DNA of 64,000 bases from JBCDCB01 sp039182735. Lineage in GTDB: Bacteria; Planctomycetota; Phycisphaerae; Phycisphaerales; UBA1924. A program made the position numbers and the translations under genes. Shown here one piece after another: positions 1-8,951 of the stretch (positions are counted from its first letter, which is position 1; each line of letters opens with the position of its first letter). The stretch covers positions 3,407 to 67,406 of the forward strand of contig JBCDCB010000011.1 in assembly GCA_039182735.1 (NCBI GenBank), read 5' to 3'. The notes below the pieces were generated by a model. That model did no database searches. It was given only the letters and a program-made list of their open reading frames with translations, and was not told the origin of the DNA.

Positions 1-236
1 AGAAGTCATCTTCAAAGTCCCAGACGAGTGAAGTCCACGAGCTGTCCTACGAAGACGCCATCGAAGCCGTTGAACGCATCACCGAAGAGATCGAACGCGG
101 AGACCTCGGGCTCGATGAGTCGATCAAGGCTTACGAGCGCGGCGTCTCGCTCCTCGCGCACTGCCGCGACGTGCTCGAACGCGCCGAGCAACGCGTGAAC
201 GAGCTCACCATCGCCAAGGCGGAAGACGACGCGTGA
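1..236 (+). CDS. xseB: Exodeoxyribonuclease VII small subunit (5' end missing)
   Basis: Small subunit of exonuclease VII, which with XseA degrades single-stranded DNA in the cytoplasm. The open frame enters from the left edge (codons in phase from base 3) and ends at TGA 234-236. The visible 77 residues carry the family core: SYEDAIEAVERI, then IERGDLGLDESIKAYERG, then a helix ending in CRDVLERAEQRV. That is nearly the whole of a normal subunit of about 80 residues; only the extreme N-terminus is outside the window. The stop overlaps the GTG of the next gene (GTGA), so the two are probably co-translated. Family assignment is by motif and length. Confidence 0.9.
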   Translation, partial: KSSSKSQTSEVHELSYEDAIEAVERITEEIERGDLGLDESIKAYERGVSLLAHCRDVLERAEQRVNELTIAKAEDDA

Positions 237-1720
237 CCGACTCGCTCGAGATGCTCCAACTCTCGATGGCATGGACCGCCCTGCTCTTCTTCACGGCGTT
301 CGGCGCGATCGTCGGTTCGTTCCTCAACGTGCTGGTCTACCGCCTTCCGAAGGGTCTCGACGTCGTTTCGCCGCCCTCGGCCTGTCCGCACTGTGAGACC
401 CGGCTCACCTGGCGTGAGAACATCCCGGTCTTCGGATGGCTCGCGCTCGGCGGGAAGTGCCGGTTCTGCAAGTCGCGCGTCTCGGCGGAGTACCCGCTCG
501 TCGAGGCTTTCGTCGGGCTGCTCTTCGGGCTCATCTTTGCCGCCTGGTTCATGGATCCGAGCGTGCTCGGCGTGCTGCCCGGATTCTCGGCGGAGGCTAT
601 CGAGCCCGAGTGGGCGGGCGAACGCCTGCGCCGCGTCTGGCCCATGCTCGCGATGATCTACGCGCTTGTCGCAGCGCTGATCGCCGCGACGCTCATCGAT
701 GCGCGTACGTTCACGATCCCGCTCGTGATCCCCCTCTTCATGATGGTCGTGGGCGTTGTCGGGCACACCGCCTTCGGCTTCGCGATGCAGCGGACCGCGT
801 CGGGCACGCTCGCCGCGAGTTCGCGCGCGGTCTCCGAGCACGCGTGGACGATCCCCGTCGTGCCCCTACGCGTCGCGCTTGCGTGCGCTGGCGCGTGCGC
901 GGGCTTGCTGCTCTCGCTCGCGCTCCAGCGGATCGGTGTGCTCAAGCCCAGCTACCACGACTACGCGGAGTGGGAGAAGGCCGCGATCGAAGCGGAGAAG
1001 AACCAACCGGAGCCGTCAAACCCCGCCGGACCGAGCGTGCTGCAGCTGCTCTCCAACGTACTGATGCTCACCGGGCCGGCTCTGGCCTTGATGTTCATGG
1101 GGTTCGCCGTCGGAATCAATCGCGGCCTTCCCGGGGAGGGCGCGGCGGTCGGTGCGGTCATCGGGCTCGTCGTCGGGGTCCTGCTCCGGGCGCTCTTCTC
1201 GGGCGGCGCATCGGACGATGACCCGATCTGGGTCTCGTACCCTCACGCGCGCCGGGAGACGATGCGTGAAGTGCTCTTCCTGCTCCCCGCCGCGGCGCTG
1301 GCAGCGCTCGTGTGGTGGCTCGCGCCGAGCGGGCTCGTCGCCGGCCCGCTCTGGTGGCAGGCGCTCAGCGCGTCGCTCGCGGGTCTGCTCGCCGGCGGGG
1401 GCGTCGTCTGGGGTGTGCGCATCCTCGGGACGCTCGCGATCGGCAAGGAAGCCATGGGCATCGGAGACGTTTACCTCATGGCCGGCGCGGGCGCGATCGT
1501 CGGCTGGATCGATCCCACCATCGCCTTCTTTGTCGCGCCCTTCTTCGGGATCGCCTGGGCGCTGCTGTCTCCGCTGCTCAAGTCGGTGCTCAAGGTCGAA
1601 GGCACGGCGCTGCCGTACGGACCCCACCTCGCCGCGGCAACGCTGCTGGTCGTGCTCTTCAAACCGTGGTTCGAAGGCGTGCTCTCGCTGGTCGTCAGCC
1701 GACCGATCGACCTCCCCTGA
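233..1720 (+). CDS. Prepilin peptidase (A24 aspartic protease), unusually long
   Basis: Inner-membrane aspartic protease that cleaves and N-methylates type IV prepilins and pseudopilins. The N-terminal region has a membrane helix with GSFLNVLVYRLP and a four-Cys zinc motif (CPHC...CRFC) typical of bifunctional PilD enzymes. The likely catalytic aspartates are D156 (LIDARTFTIP) and D412 (MGIGDVYLMAG). At 495 residues it is far longer than the usual 250-290, because about 250 residues with several extra hydrophobic segments lie between the two aspartates. The GTG start overlaps the xseB stop; an ATG at 251 is an alternative. A plausible substrate is the pseudopilin at 43945-44763. Confidence 0.85.
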   Translation: MTDSLEMLQLSMAWTALLFFTAFGAIVGSFLNVLVYRLPKGLDVVSPPSACPHCETRLTWRENIPVFGWLALGGKCRFCKSRVSAEYPLVEAFVGLLFGLIFAAWFMDPSVLGVLPGFSAEAIEPEWAGERLRRVWPMLAMIYALVAALIAATLIDARTFTIPLVIPLFMMVVGVVGHTAFGFAMQRTASGTLAASSRAVSEHAWTIPVVPLRVALACAGACAGLLLSLALQRIGVLKPSYHDYAEWEKAAIEAEKNQPEPSNPAGPSVLQLLSNVLMLTGPALALMFMGFAVGINRGLPGEGAAVGAVIGLVVGVLLRALFSGGASDDDPIWVSYPHARRETMREVLFLLPAAALAALVWWLAPSGLVAGPLWWQALSASLAGLLAGGGVVWGVRILGTLAIGKEAMGIGDVYLMAGAGAIVGWIDPTIAFFVAPFFGIAWALLSPLLKSVLKVEGTALPYGPHLAAATLLVVLFKPWFEGVLSLVVSRPIDLP

Positions 1721-1811
1721 GTGCGGGAGCACGCGACACCGGCTATTCTGCGTCTGCGACGCCCGAACGGACTGGGCGTTCTCGCGACCGCGAACACAAA
1801 GGAGTGACCTC

Positions 1812-2495
1812 ATGCGGCTCCGGCCCCTCTCGACCGCTCGATCCGCCCTCGCGTGCATGCTCCTCTCGATCACCGCCGTCGGCTGCGCAAGCGATGACGG
1901 CATCGATCCCACGCTCGAAGAGCTCACCGCCGAGAACCAGGAACTCCGCGACCGCTACGGCGAACTCGAGGACGCGCTCCGCACCAGCGAAGAGGCGCGC
2001 CGACTGATCGAGCAGGAACGCGACGAAGCGATCGGCGAGAACTCGGACCTCCGCACGCGTCTCTCGTCGCGCCCGACCGCCGGGGCGCAGGCCACGGACG
2101 CCGGCGGGTTCGGCGGCATCGAGGGCACGAACGTGTCCCGCCGCAACGCCGACCTGGTCGTCGAGGTCGCGGGCGACGTGCTCTTCTCTTCGGGCAAGGT
2201 CACGCTCCGCAACGACGCGAAGCAGACGCTGGACCGGATCGCGAGCGTGATCAACAGCCGATACGCGGGCAACGAGATCCGCATCGCGGGGCACACCGAC
2301 ACTGACCCGATCCGCAAGTCCGGCTGGAAGACCAACGAGCGTCTGAGCGCCGAGCGCGCGCTCGCGGTCGAGGAGTACCTCGCCACCCGGGGGATCAGTA
2401 AAGACCGCATGTACATCGCGGGCTTCGGTCCTGCGGAGCCGCGCGGCTCCAAGAAGGAGAGCCGGCGCGTCGAGATCGTGATCCTCGCCAACTGA
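1812..2495 (+). CDS. OmpA/Pal-like peptidoglycan-binding lipoprotein
   Basis: 227-residue envelope protein that probably tethers the outer membrane to peptidoglycan. It begins with a signal peptide ending in ITAVGC, a relaxed lipobox. A charged predicted coiled coil follows at about residues 33-80. The C-terminal OmpA domain has GDVLFSSGKVTL, IRIAGHTDTDPI and RALAVEEYLATRGI, with the peptidoglycan-contact Asp and Arg of the family in SRRVEIVI. The start is set by AAAGGAGTG just upstream. The stop is followed directly by the recG ATG, so the two may be co-transcribed. Confidence 0.85.
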   Translation: MRLRPLSTARSALACMLLSITAVGCASDDGIDPTLEELTAENQELRDRYGELEDALRTSEEARRLIEQERDEAIGENSDLRTRLSSRPTAGAQATDAGGFGGIEGTNVSRRNADLVVEVAGDVLFSSGKVTLRNDAKQTLDRIASVINSRYAGNEIRIAGHTDTDPIRKSGWKTNERLSAERALAVEEYLATRGISKDRMYIAGFGPAEPRGSKKESRRVEIVILAN

Positions 2496-4592
2496 ATGAG
2501 CGATCCGGGCACGATCGAGCTGCGCACGCCGATCGACCGCCTGCCCGGCGTGCGTCGAGACTGGGTGCCCGGGTTCGTCCGCCTCGGGTTGACGAACGTC
2601 GGTCGCCTGATCGATCACATGCCGCTGCGCCACGAACGCGAAGAGGCCGAGGCTTCCATAGCAGACCTCGCCGCCGACGCCGTGGTGAGCGCACGCGGGG
2701 AAGTCACCGCGACCTCGGGCGCCGCGCGGTTCGGGCGCGCGCGACCGCGATTCGAAGCCGTGCTGCACGACCACTCAGGACGCCTCGATCTCATCTGGTT
2801 CAACCAGCCCTACATGGCACGCAAGATTTCGCGGGGCATGCAGCTTCGCGTGCAGGGCAAGTCCAAACGCCGCGGCGACACCCTGCAGATCGTCAACCCG
2901 CGCATCGAGATCATCTCGGAAGACCGCGATGAGCCCGACGCGCGCGACGAACGACTCCGCCCGGTCTACCCAACGACCGAGGGATTGCCCGTGTGGGCGA
3001 TCGAGCGCGTGGTCTCGTCGGTGCTCGACGATGCCCTCGAACAGATCGAAGACCACCTGCCGGACGATCTGCGCACGGAGCGTGAACTTCCGCCGCTGCG
3101 CAACGCGTACCGCATGCTCCACGCCCCGCGGAGCGAGCAGGACATCACCGAAGCCCGTCGGCGCCTGATCTACGACGAACTGCTCATGCTGCAGAGCGGG
3201 CTCGCGCTCCGACGCTCGCTGGTCGAACGCTCCACTACCGCACCGGCGCTGCGTTGGGACGACAAGGTCGATCAGCGCATCCGCGCACGCTTCCCATTTG
3301 CACTGACGCCGCAGCAAGACCACGCGCTGCGGGACGTCATCCGCGACCTGCAGCGCACCCGCCCCGCGAGCCGCCTCATCCAGGGTGACGTGGGCTCGGG
3401 CAAAACGGTCGTCGCGCTGTACGCGATGCTCATGGCCGTTGCTTCTGGGGCACAGGCGGCGCTGCTCGCGCCGACGAGCCTCCTCGCCGAGCAGCACAAC
3501 GCGACAATCCGCGGCATGCTCCGTGGCTCGGACGTACGGATCGCGCTGCTGACCGGCAATCTCCCCGCGGAAGACTCCGAGCGCGTGCGCGCGCGCATCG
3601 CGCGCGGCGAGGTCGATCTCGTTATTGGTACACACGCCCTGCTCGGCGAACGCGTGCGGTTCAAGAGCCTCGCGCTCAACGTGATCGACGAGCAGCACCG
3701 CTTCGGCGTCGTGCAGCGCGCGACCATGCGCGAGCACGGCGAAGACGCCACGCTCCCGCACACGCTCGTCATGACCGCCACGCCCATCCCGCGCACGCTC
3801 TCGTTCACGCTCTTCGGCGACCTTGATATCTCGACAATCGACGCGCCGCCGCCGGGACGCGGAATCACCACGACCGAACGCCACCCGCTCGCCGATCGGG
3901 AACGCATCGACGCACGCGTGCGCGCGCTCGTGGACGCTGGCGAGCAGGCGTATTACGTCGCGCCCGCGATCGAAGGCGACGACGAGCGCACCGGCGTCCG
4001 TCAGCTCCACGACCGCCTCGCCGCCGGCGCGTTCGAGGGCGTGCGCCTCGGGATCCTCCACGGCAGGCTCCCCGCCGAGTCGCGAGACGCCGTCATGGAA
4101 CGCTTCCGCAGCGGCGTGATCCGGGTCCTCGTGGCGACCACCGTCATCGAGGTCGGCGTTGATATCCCGAACGCGAACATCATGGTCGTCGAGCACGCCG
4201 ATCGTTTCGGGCTTGCGCAGCTCCACCAGCTGCGCGGGCGAGTCGGTCGGGGCGACCGGGATGCACACTGCTTTCTTATGGGCGACCCCGCCACACCGGA
4301 AGGCGAGCAGCGCCTCGATGCCATGGTCAAGACGACCGACGGCTTCGAAATCGCCGAGATCGACTTCGAACTCCGCGGCCCCGGTGAGCTCGTGGGAGAA
4401 CGCCAGTCCGGCGGAGGGATGTTCCGGCTCGCCGAGTTCCCGCGCGACGTGCCTCTGCTCATGATGGCCCGGCGAGATGCGCAAGCGTGGATCGAACGCT
4501 CGCCGACACTCGATGAGCCGGGCGATGCGCTGCTCAAGCGACGGATGCTCCGCGCCTTCGGCGAAGGGCTCGGGCTCGCGGACGTTGTCTAA
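2496..4592 (+). CDS. recG: ATP-dependent DNA helicase RecG
   Basis: Branch-migration helicase that remodels stalled forks and Holliday junctions. The 698 residues match the family length. In order there is an N-terminal HhH-like/wedge OB region (about 1-230), then superfamily 2 helicase motifs: Walker A GDVGSGKT, the RecG-type DEQHRFG Walker B box, the motif III MTATPIPRT, and TTVIEVGVDIPNA with QLRGRVGRG. The C-terminal TRG-like FELRGPGELVG segment is present. The ATG abuts the preceding TGA. Confidence 0.96.
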   Translation: MSDPGTIELRTPIDRLPGVRRDWVPGFVRLGLTNVGRLIDHMPLRHEREEAEASIADLAADAVVSARGEVTATSGAARFGRARPRFEAVLHDHSGRLDLIWFNQPYMARKISRGMQLRVQGKSKRRGDTLQIVNPRIEIISEDRDEPDARDERLRPVYPTTEGLPVWAIERVVSSVLDDALEQIEDHLPDDLRTERELPPLRNAYRMLHAPRSEQDITEARRRLIYDELLMLQSGLALRRSLVERSTTAPALRWDDKVDQRIRARFPFALTPQQDHALRDVIRDLQRTRPASRLIQGDVGSGKTVVALYAMLMAVASGAQAALLAPTSLLAEQHNATIRGMLRGSDVRIALLTGNLPAEDSERVRARIARGEVDLVIGTHALLGERVRFKSLALNVIDEQHRFGVVQRATMREHGEDATLPHTLVMTATPIPRTLSFTLFGDLDISTIDAPPPGRGITTTERHPLADRERIDARVRALVDAGEQAYYVAPAIEGDDERTGVRQLHDRLAAGAFEGVRLGILHGRLPAESRDAVMERFRSGVIRVLVATTVIEVGVDIPNANIMVVEHADRFGLAQLHQLRGRVGRGDRDAHCFLMGDPATPEGEQRLDAMVKTTDGFEIAEIDFELRGPGELVGERQSGGGMFRLAEFPRDVPLLMMARRDAQAWIERSPTLDEPGDALLKRRMLRAFGEGLGLADVV

Positions 4593-4643
4593 TACCCTTC
4601 GTACGGCAGGTCGCGCCCGCTCGAATCCGAGTAGCGTGCGACC

Positions 4644-5081
4644 ATGGGTTCCGACGGCTTACACGACAGGTTGATCGCCGCGGCAGAGGGCAAGACCGAC
4701 CGCTCGCTCTCCGACCTGACCGGGCGCACTCCGCGGAACTCCCGGACGCCGCCGCGGAAGCTCTTGAGCGGCTGACCGAGGGCGTGGATAGACTCGAACG
4801 TTTCGTGCAGACGCTCGACGTTCGATCGCGTGCACGGGATCGCGTCTCGGCAGAAACCGAGATCCAATCGCGGAAGGCCACCGCCCGTGACGGACGCGAC
4901 ACACGCTCCGATGATCAGCCCGCCGACCGAGCCGCTCGAGTCGCCGACGCTGTCTCCGAGCGACAATGTGCGGATGATCGTTGAACTGCTGAAGCCCGCG
5001 GGCCCGGAACTCGCTCGGCACTGGCTGGCCACCCAGTCCGAGAAGCAATCAAAGCCGCGCGGACGCAAGAAGGGCGCGTGA
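4644..5081 (+). pseudogene. Small frame-disrupted gene before polX
   Basis: Not recognised. Coding-like segments lie in alternating frames. The first starts at ATG 4644 (MGSDGLHDRLIAAAEG...) and reaches a TGA at 4773. A better continuation, AELPDAAAEALERLTEGVDRL, lies in another frame from about 4720. The end is in the first frame again (VRMIVELLKPAGPELARHWL...GRKKGA) and stops at 5079-5081. Total length from 4644 to the stop is a multiple of three, so two compensating indels would restore one 145-residue protein. Alternatively only the last part (ATG 4830 or GTG 4887) is translated. The final stop overlaps the polX ATG, as expected of a coupled gene. Confidence 0.4.
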
Positions 5082-6853
5082 TGGCCACGCCCGACCGCTC
5101 CCACGAGCGTCTCGCCGACCTCTTCGATCGCGCGGGGACGCTCCTGCGGCTGCACGGCGCGAACACGTTCCGCGCGAACGCGCACGCAAAGGCCGCGCGC
5201 ACCATCCGCGATCATCCGGAGATCATCGACACGGCCCGCGATGATCCCGATGCGCTCGGCGAGCTGCCAGGCATCGGCTCGAAGATCGCTGAAAAGATCA
5301 TCGAGTTTGTCGAAACCGGCGACATCGACGAGTTCGATGAGCTCGCCGCCAACACCCCGGCGGGGCTTCTCGACGTGCTCGCGATCCCCGGTCTCGGTGC
5401 GAAGACCGTTCGTGCGCTGTGGGAAACGCTGAACGTGGAATCGATCGCCGATCTCGAACGAGTGATCGACGACGGAACGATCCTCGACGTTCCGCGCATG
5501 GGCGAGAAGACCGTCGAGGGGATCCGCGACGCGATCGACTTTCAGAAGCGTTCGAAGGGACGCACGCCGCTCGGGATCGCGCTGCCGATCGCCGAATCAC
5601 TCGTGGATCGCCTGGCAAACGTCCGGGGCGTCAAGCGGCTCGCGAGCGCCGGCTCGCTCCGGCGCGGCGCGGAGACCATCGGCGATGTCGATCTCCTCGC
5701 CGTCACCGCCGAGCCGGACACGCTGCGCAACGCGTTCACTTCGCTGAAGGGCGTGGACAATGTCATCGCGTCGGGCGAGACCAAGTCATCGATCCGGCTC
5801 CAGGCGCGCGATCGGGTGCTGCAGGTCGATCTGCGCATCGTGCCCGCCGAATCGTGGGGCGCCGCGCTCCTGTACTTCACCGGTTCGAAGGAGTTCAACG
5901 TCGCGCTGCGTTCGCGCGCCAAGTCCCGCGGGCTTACGCTCAACGAGTACGGGCTGTACCCGGACGAGGAACCGGAGAACCCAGATCCGCCGCAAGCACG
6001 CGGCGTCGGACCGATTGCCGGCGAGACCGAAGCGTCGATCTTCGAAGCACTCGAAATGCCCACGATCCCGCCGGAGCTGCGCGAAGACTGGTTCATCGAC
6101 GGTTCGCCCGAGCGCGTGCCGGAGATCATCACGATCAGCCGGGTCATTTCCGAACTGCACGCGCACACCACGGCTTCCGACGGCAAGCTTTCGATCGTCG
6201 AGCTCGCGGGGCTCGCCAGGCAGGCCGGGTTCCACACCATCGCGGTGACCGATCACAGCAAGTCTTCGGTCATCGCTGGCGGGCTCGACGAGGACCGCCT
6301 GCGTGCGCACATCGACGCTGTGCGCGCCGCGAACGAGGAGATCGACGGCATCACCATCCTCGCGGGGAGCGAGGTGGACATCCTCGCCGACGGTTCGCTC
6401 GATTACGACGACGAACTGCTCGCGGCACTCGACCACGTGGTGGCGTCGCCGCACGCGTCGCTGAACCAGTCACCGGCCGACGCCACGCGCCGCCTCATCC
6501 GCGCGATCGAGCACCCTAGCGTGCGCATCCTCGGGCACCCGACCGGGCGGCTGATCGGGAGGCGCGAGGGCTTCGCACCGGACATCCGCGCACTCGCCCG
6601 CGCCGCCGCCGAGCACGACGTGGCGCTCGAACTCAACGCGAACTGGATGCGGCTCGATCTGAGCGATCGGAACCTGCGGATCGCGCTGGACGAGGGCGCG
6701 CTGATCGCCATCGACTGCGACGTCCATCGCCTCGACGACTTCGAGCAGCTGCGGTTCGGCATCGCGACCGCCCGGCGCGCGGCGTTGCCCGCCGACCGCT
6801 GCGTGAACTGCTGGGACGCCGGTCGCCTGCACGCGTGGCTGCGTCGAGGCTGA
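5081..6853 (+). CDS. polX: DNA polymerase X / 3'-5' exonuclease PolX
   Basis: Family X repair polymerase fused to a PHP phosphoesterase, about 590 residues, acting in base-excision or gap repair. The N-terminal 8-kDa-like region has helix-hairpin-helix motifs (LGELPGIGSKIAEKI, LAIPGLGAKTVRAL). The nucleotidyltransferase core has GSLRRGAETIGDVDLL with the paired catalytic aspartates. The C-terminal PHP domain has its metal ligands in ELHAHTTASDG, VTDHS, GSEVDI, SPHASL, GHPTGR and DCDVHRLDD. The ATG at 5081 overlaps the upstream TGA; a GTG one codon earlier is possible. Confidence 0.95.
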   Translation: MATPDRSHERLADLFDRAGTLLRLHGANTFRANAHAKAARTIRDHPEIIDTARDDPDALGELPGIGSKIAEKIIEFVETGDIDEFDELAANTPAGLLDVLAIPGLGAKTVRALWETLNVESIADLERVIDDGTILDVPRMGEKTVEGIRDAIDFQKRSKGRTPLGIALPIAESLVDRLANVRGVKRLASAGSLRRGAETIGDVDLLAVTAEPDTLRNAFTSLKGVDNVIASGETKSSIRLQARDRVLQVDLRIVPAESWGAALLYFTGSKEFNVALRSRAKSRGLTLNEYGLYPDEEPENPDPPQARGVGPIAGETEASIFEALEMPTIPPELREDWFIDGSPERVPEIITISRVISELHAHTTASDGKLSIVELAGLARQAGFHTIAVTDHSKSSVIAGGLDEDRLRAHIDAVRAANEEIDGITILAGSEVDILADGSLDYDDELLAALDHVVASPHASLNQSPADATRRLIRAIEHPSVRILGHPTGRLIGRREGFAPDIRALARAAAEHDVALELNANWMRLDLSDRNLRIALDEGALIAIDCDVHRLDDFEQLRFGIATARRAALPADRCVNCWDAGRLHAWLRRG

Positions 6854-6886
6854 CCGCACGATCGGTCCGCCGCGTACACTGCTGAT

Positions 6887-7390
6887 ATGGACTTGAAGCC
6901 CATCGGCAACGGCGGTTCGAATCACGACGCACTGGGTGATCTTGAGATCATGGAGCCGCTCTGCGCGGTTTTCCGTCGATCGCTGCGCGACGCGGGGCAG
7001 AAGTACACGCCGGAGCGTGCGCAGATCCTTGACGCGATCCTTGAGATCGACGGGCTCTTCGAGGCCGATCAGTTGCAGACCATGCTTCGCGACAAGGGAT
7101 TCCGCGTGAGCAAGGCGACCGTGTACCGGACGATCAAGCTGCTGCAGGAGGCGCAGATCATCCGCCAGGTCCTGTTCGATTCCGAACTCGCGCACTACCA
7201 ACTCGCCTACGGCAACCAGCCGAGCGACCTGGTCGTCCGCCTCGACACGAACGAGGTCGTCACGATCAACGTGCCGGAGCTCAGCGAGATCCGCGATCGG
7301 ATCTGCGCCGACCTCGGCCTCGTGCCACGCGGGCACCGTTTCCAGATTTACGCGACCGATCGCGCGAGCGACTCGGGCGACGACGCCTGA
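6887..7390 (+). CDS. Fur-family transcriptional regulator with degenerate metal site
   Basis: 167-residue winged-helix protein of the ferric uptake regulator family. The DNA-binding half is clear: GQKYTPERAQILDAIL, then the recognition-helix region GFRVSKATVYRTIKLLQEAQII. The dimerisation half is aligned by HYQLAY...LGLVPRGHRFQIYA. The usual HHDH cluster is replaced by HYQLAYGNQPSDLVV, and both CxxC zinc motifs are absent, so classical iron or zinc sensing is doubtful. It stands alone between polX and the convergent tsaE with short spacers. Which Fur subgroup it belongs to cannot be told here. Confidence 0.85.
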   Translation: MDLKPIGNGGSNHDALGDLEIMEPLCAVFRRSLRDAGQKYTPERAQILDAILEIDGLFEADQLQTMLRDKGFRVSKATVYRTIKLLQEAQIIRQVLFDSELAHYQLAYGNQPSDLVVRLDTNEVVTINVPELSEIRDRICADLGLVPRGHRFQIYATDRASDSGDDA

Positions 7391-7393
7391 CCG

Positions 7394-8023
7394 TCAGTCC
7401 GTGGTTTCGAGGTCCGCGTCCTTGAGTTCGCGGCTGATCGAGTACCGCCCGTCGAACCACGCCGAGAGATCCACCCGCCTGCATCGCTCGCCGCAGAACG
7501 GGAACGATGGCGCATCCTGCGGGATCAACTTCCCGCACGCGCGGCACGCCTGTGGCCCGTGCGCGACCGAGTGCTGTGCATCGAGCCCCTTCACAGAAAC
7601 CACGCGCCCGTTGATCGGCGCGTGCTGGATCATGACCTCGATCGCACGCGCGATTGAACCGGGCGGGAGCCGGTCCGGCCACTCGATCGCGACAATGCGC
7701 GTGCCGTCAGCAAGTTCCTCCCAGCCGATCGACTCCAGATCGCTGTCGGGATCGAGGCGATACGCGTCGATGTGTACGAGCCCGGTGCCGCCTTCCACTG
7801 GCGTGTACTCCTGCACGAGCGTGAACGTCGGGCTGCTGACGTCGTTCGGATCGATGCCCAAACCCTCGGCGAGCCCGCGTACGAACGTTGTCTTTCCCGC
7901 GCCGAGCTCACCGCGCAGCGTAAGAACATCCCCCGCCTGCAACCGATCGGCGAGAGCACTCGCGAAGGCGCGAAGGTCCTCCTCGCTCGGGGAACGATGC
8001 ACGTTGGATTCGCGTTCGCTCAC
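7394..8023 (-). CDS. tsaE: TsaE (t6A synthesis ATPase) fused to a YacG-type zinc finger
   Basis: The N-terminal part (about residues 1-145) is TsaE, the P-loop ATPase of the TsaBDE complex that makes threonylcarbamoyladenosine on tRNA. It shows Walker A GELGAGKTTF, SSPTFTLVQEY and HIDAYRLDPDSDLESIGWEE. The C-terminal part (about 160-209) has CRACGK, then FCGERCRRVDLSAWFDGRY, the four-Cys signature of YacG, the small gyrase-inhibitor zinc protein. The GTG start at 8023 overlaps the thiL stop (GTGA); an in-frame ATG at 8056 would add 11 residues inside thiL. The fusion is uninterrupted in frame. Confidence 0.88.
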   Translation of the reverse strand: MSERESNVHRSPSEEDLRAFASALADRLQAGDVLTLRGELGAGKTTFVRGLAEGLGIDPNDVSSPTFTLVQEYTPVEGGTGLVHIDAYRLDPDSDLESIGWEELADGTRIVAIEWPDRLPPGSIARAIEVMIQHAPINGRVVSVKGLDAQHSVAHGPQACRACGKLIPQDAPSFPFCGERCRRVDLSAWFDGRYSISRELKDADLETTD

Positions 8024-8925
8024 GCGGATGGGTCCTCCGGATCGCCGTGATCCCAACCGTATGCACCGATCTCGACGGCGTCACCATCGCTCGTGTGCAG
8101 CACACAACCGCTGCCTGGCCGCGTACGCCCGATCACCGTGAAACCCAGCTCCCGCGCAACGGAGGCGTCAAGCGACGGGAAATCGATGGCAAAGAGCAGT
8201 TCGTAGTCTTCTCCGTCGGCAACCGCACGCCGCACGCCTCGGGTGGGATCGCGCAGCGGGATCGCCTTTCCATCCAGTTCGATCCGCACGCCGGAGGCGC
8301 GTGCGAGACGTCCCGCGTCGATCCCGAGGCCATCGGAGATGTCGATCATCGCGGTGAGCGACGCACCGAACCGATCCGCGAGCGCACATCCCGTGTCGAT
8401 CCTCGGCACGAAAGACAGGTGATACCCCGACTCGAACGAAGCGCCGATCGAGCCGGTCACGCACACGAGTTGCCCATCGCCCGCGCCGTCCCGTCGGACC
8501 GCGCCGCGCGACGGGTGCGGCGTTCCCAGTACTGTCACGGTCAACGCTTCCGGCCCCTCTGCTGTCGCAATATCACCGCCCACGACCGGGCAGGCGAACC
8601 GCTCGCCCCATCGCTTGACGGCATCTGAGAGCGCCTCACCGCGCGCGAGCCCGGGGCGCAGTCTCGCGGCGACGAGCGAACAAAGCGGCGCCCCCGCCAT
8701 CGCCGCGATGTCCGAAATCGCCCGCGCCATCGCCTTTCGACCGACCGCGTCCGCATCGGTCTCCGCATCGAAGTGCCGCCCCTCAATGAGTTGATCGACG
8801 CTCAGCAGCACGTCGCCACTCGGGCGGACGAGCGCACAGTCATCGCCGGGCGGGATGATCACACCCGCGGGCGGCTCGCCGCCATGATCTCGTCGGATCC
8901 GTTGGAGCAGTTCGTCTTCGCGCAT
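8020..8925 (-). CDS. thiL: Thiamine-monophosphate kinase
   Basis: ATP-dependent kinase converting thiamine phosphate to thiamine pyrophosphate, the last step of cofactor synthesis. The 301 residues carry the family motifs: IIPPGDDCAL near the start, VDQLIEGRHF, ARAISDIAAMAGAP, VGGDIATAEGP, TGSIGAS and DISDGLGIDAGRLA. These are metal- and nucleotide-binding loops of the PurM-like fold. Its stop overlaps the start of tsaE-yacG, and it is divergent from the hydrolase at 8952 across only 26 bases. No TPP riboswitch is visible in that small gap. Confidence 0.95.
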   Translation of the reverse strand: MREDELLQRIRRDHGGEPPAGVIIPPGDDCALVRPSGDVLLSVDQLIEGRHFDAETDADAVGRKAMARAISDIAAMAGAPLCSLVAARLRPGLARGEALSDAVKRWGERFACPVVGGDIATAEGPEALTVTVLGTPHPSRGAVRRDGAGDGQLVCVTGSIGASFESGYHLSFVPRIDTGCALADRFGASLTAMIDISDGLGIDAGRLARASGVRIELDGKAIPLRDPTRGVRRAVADGEDYELLFAIDFPSLDASVARELGFTVIGRTRPGSGCVLHTSDGDAVEIGAYGWDHGDPEDPSA

Positions 8926-8951
8926 GATCGCTCGCCGCTAGGGTATGAGTG

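Noticed and set aside
1759..1779. Hairpin ACGCCC/GGGCGT between the prepilin peptidase and the OmpA-like gene as a terminator
   Set aside because: Only a 6-bp stem with a 9-nt loop and no T-run; too weak to call.
8926..8951. TPP riboswitch before thiL
   Set aside because: Only 26 bases separate thiL from the divergent gene, too short for the aptamer.
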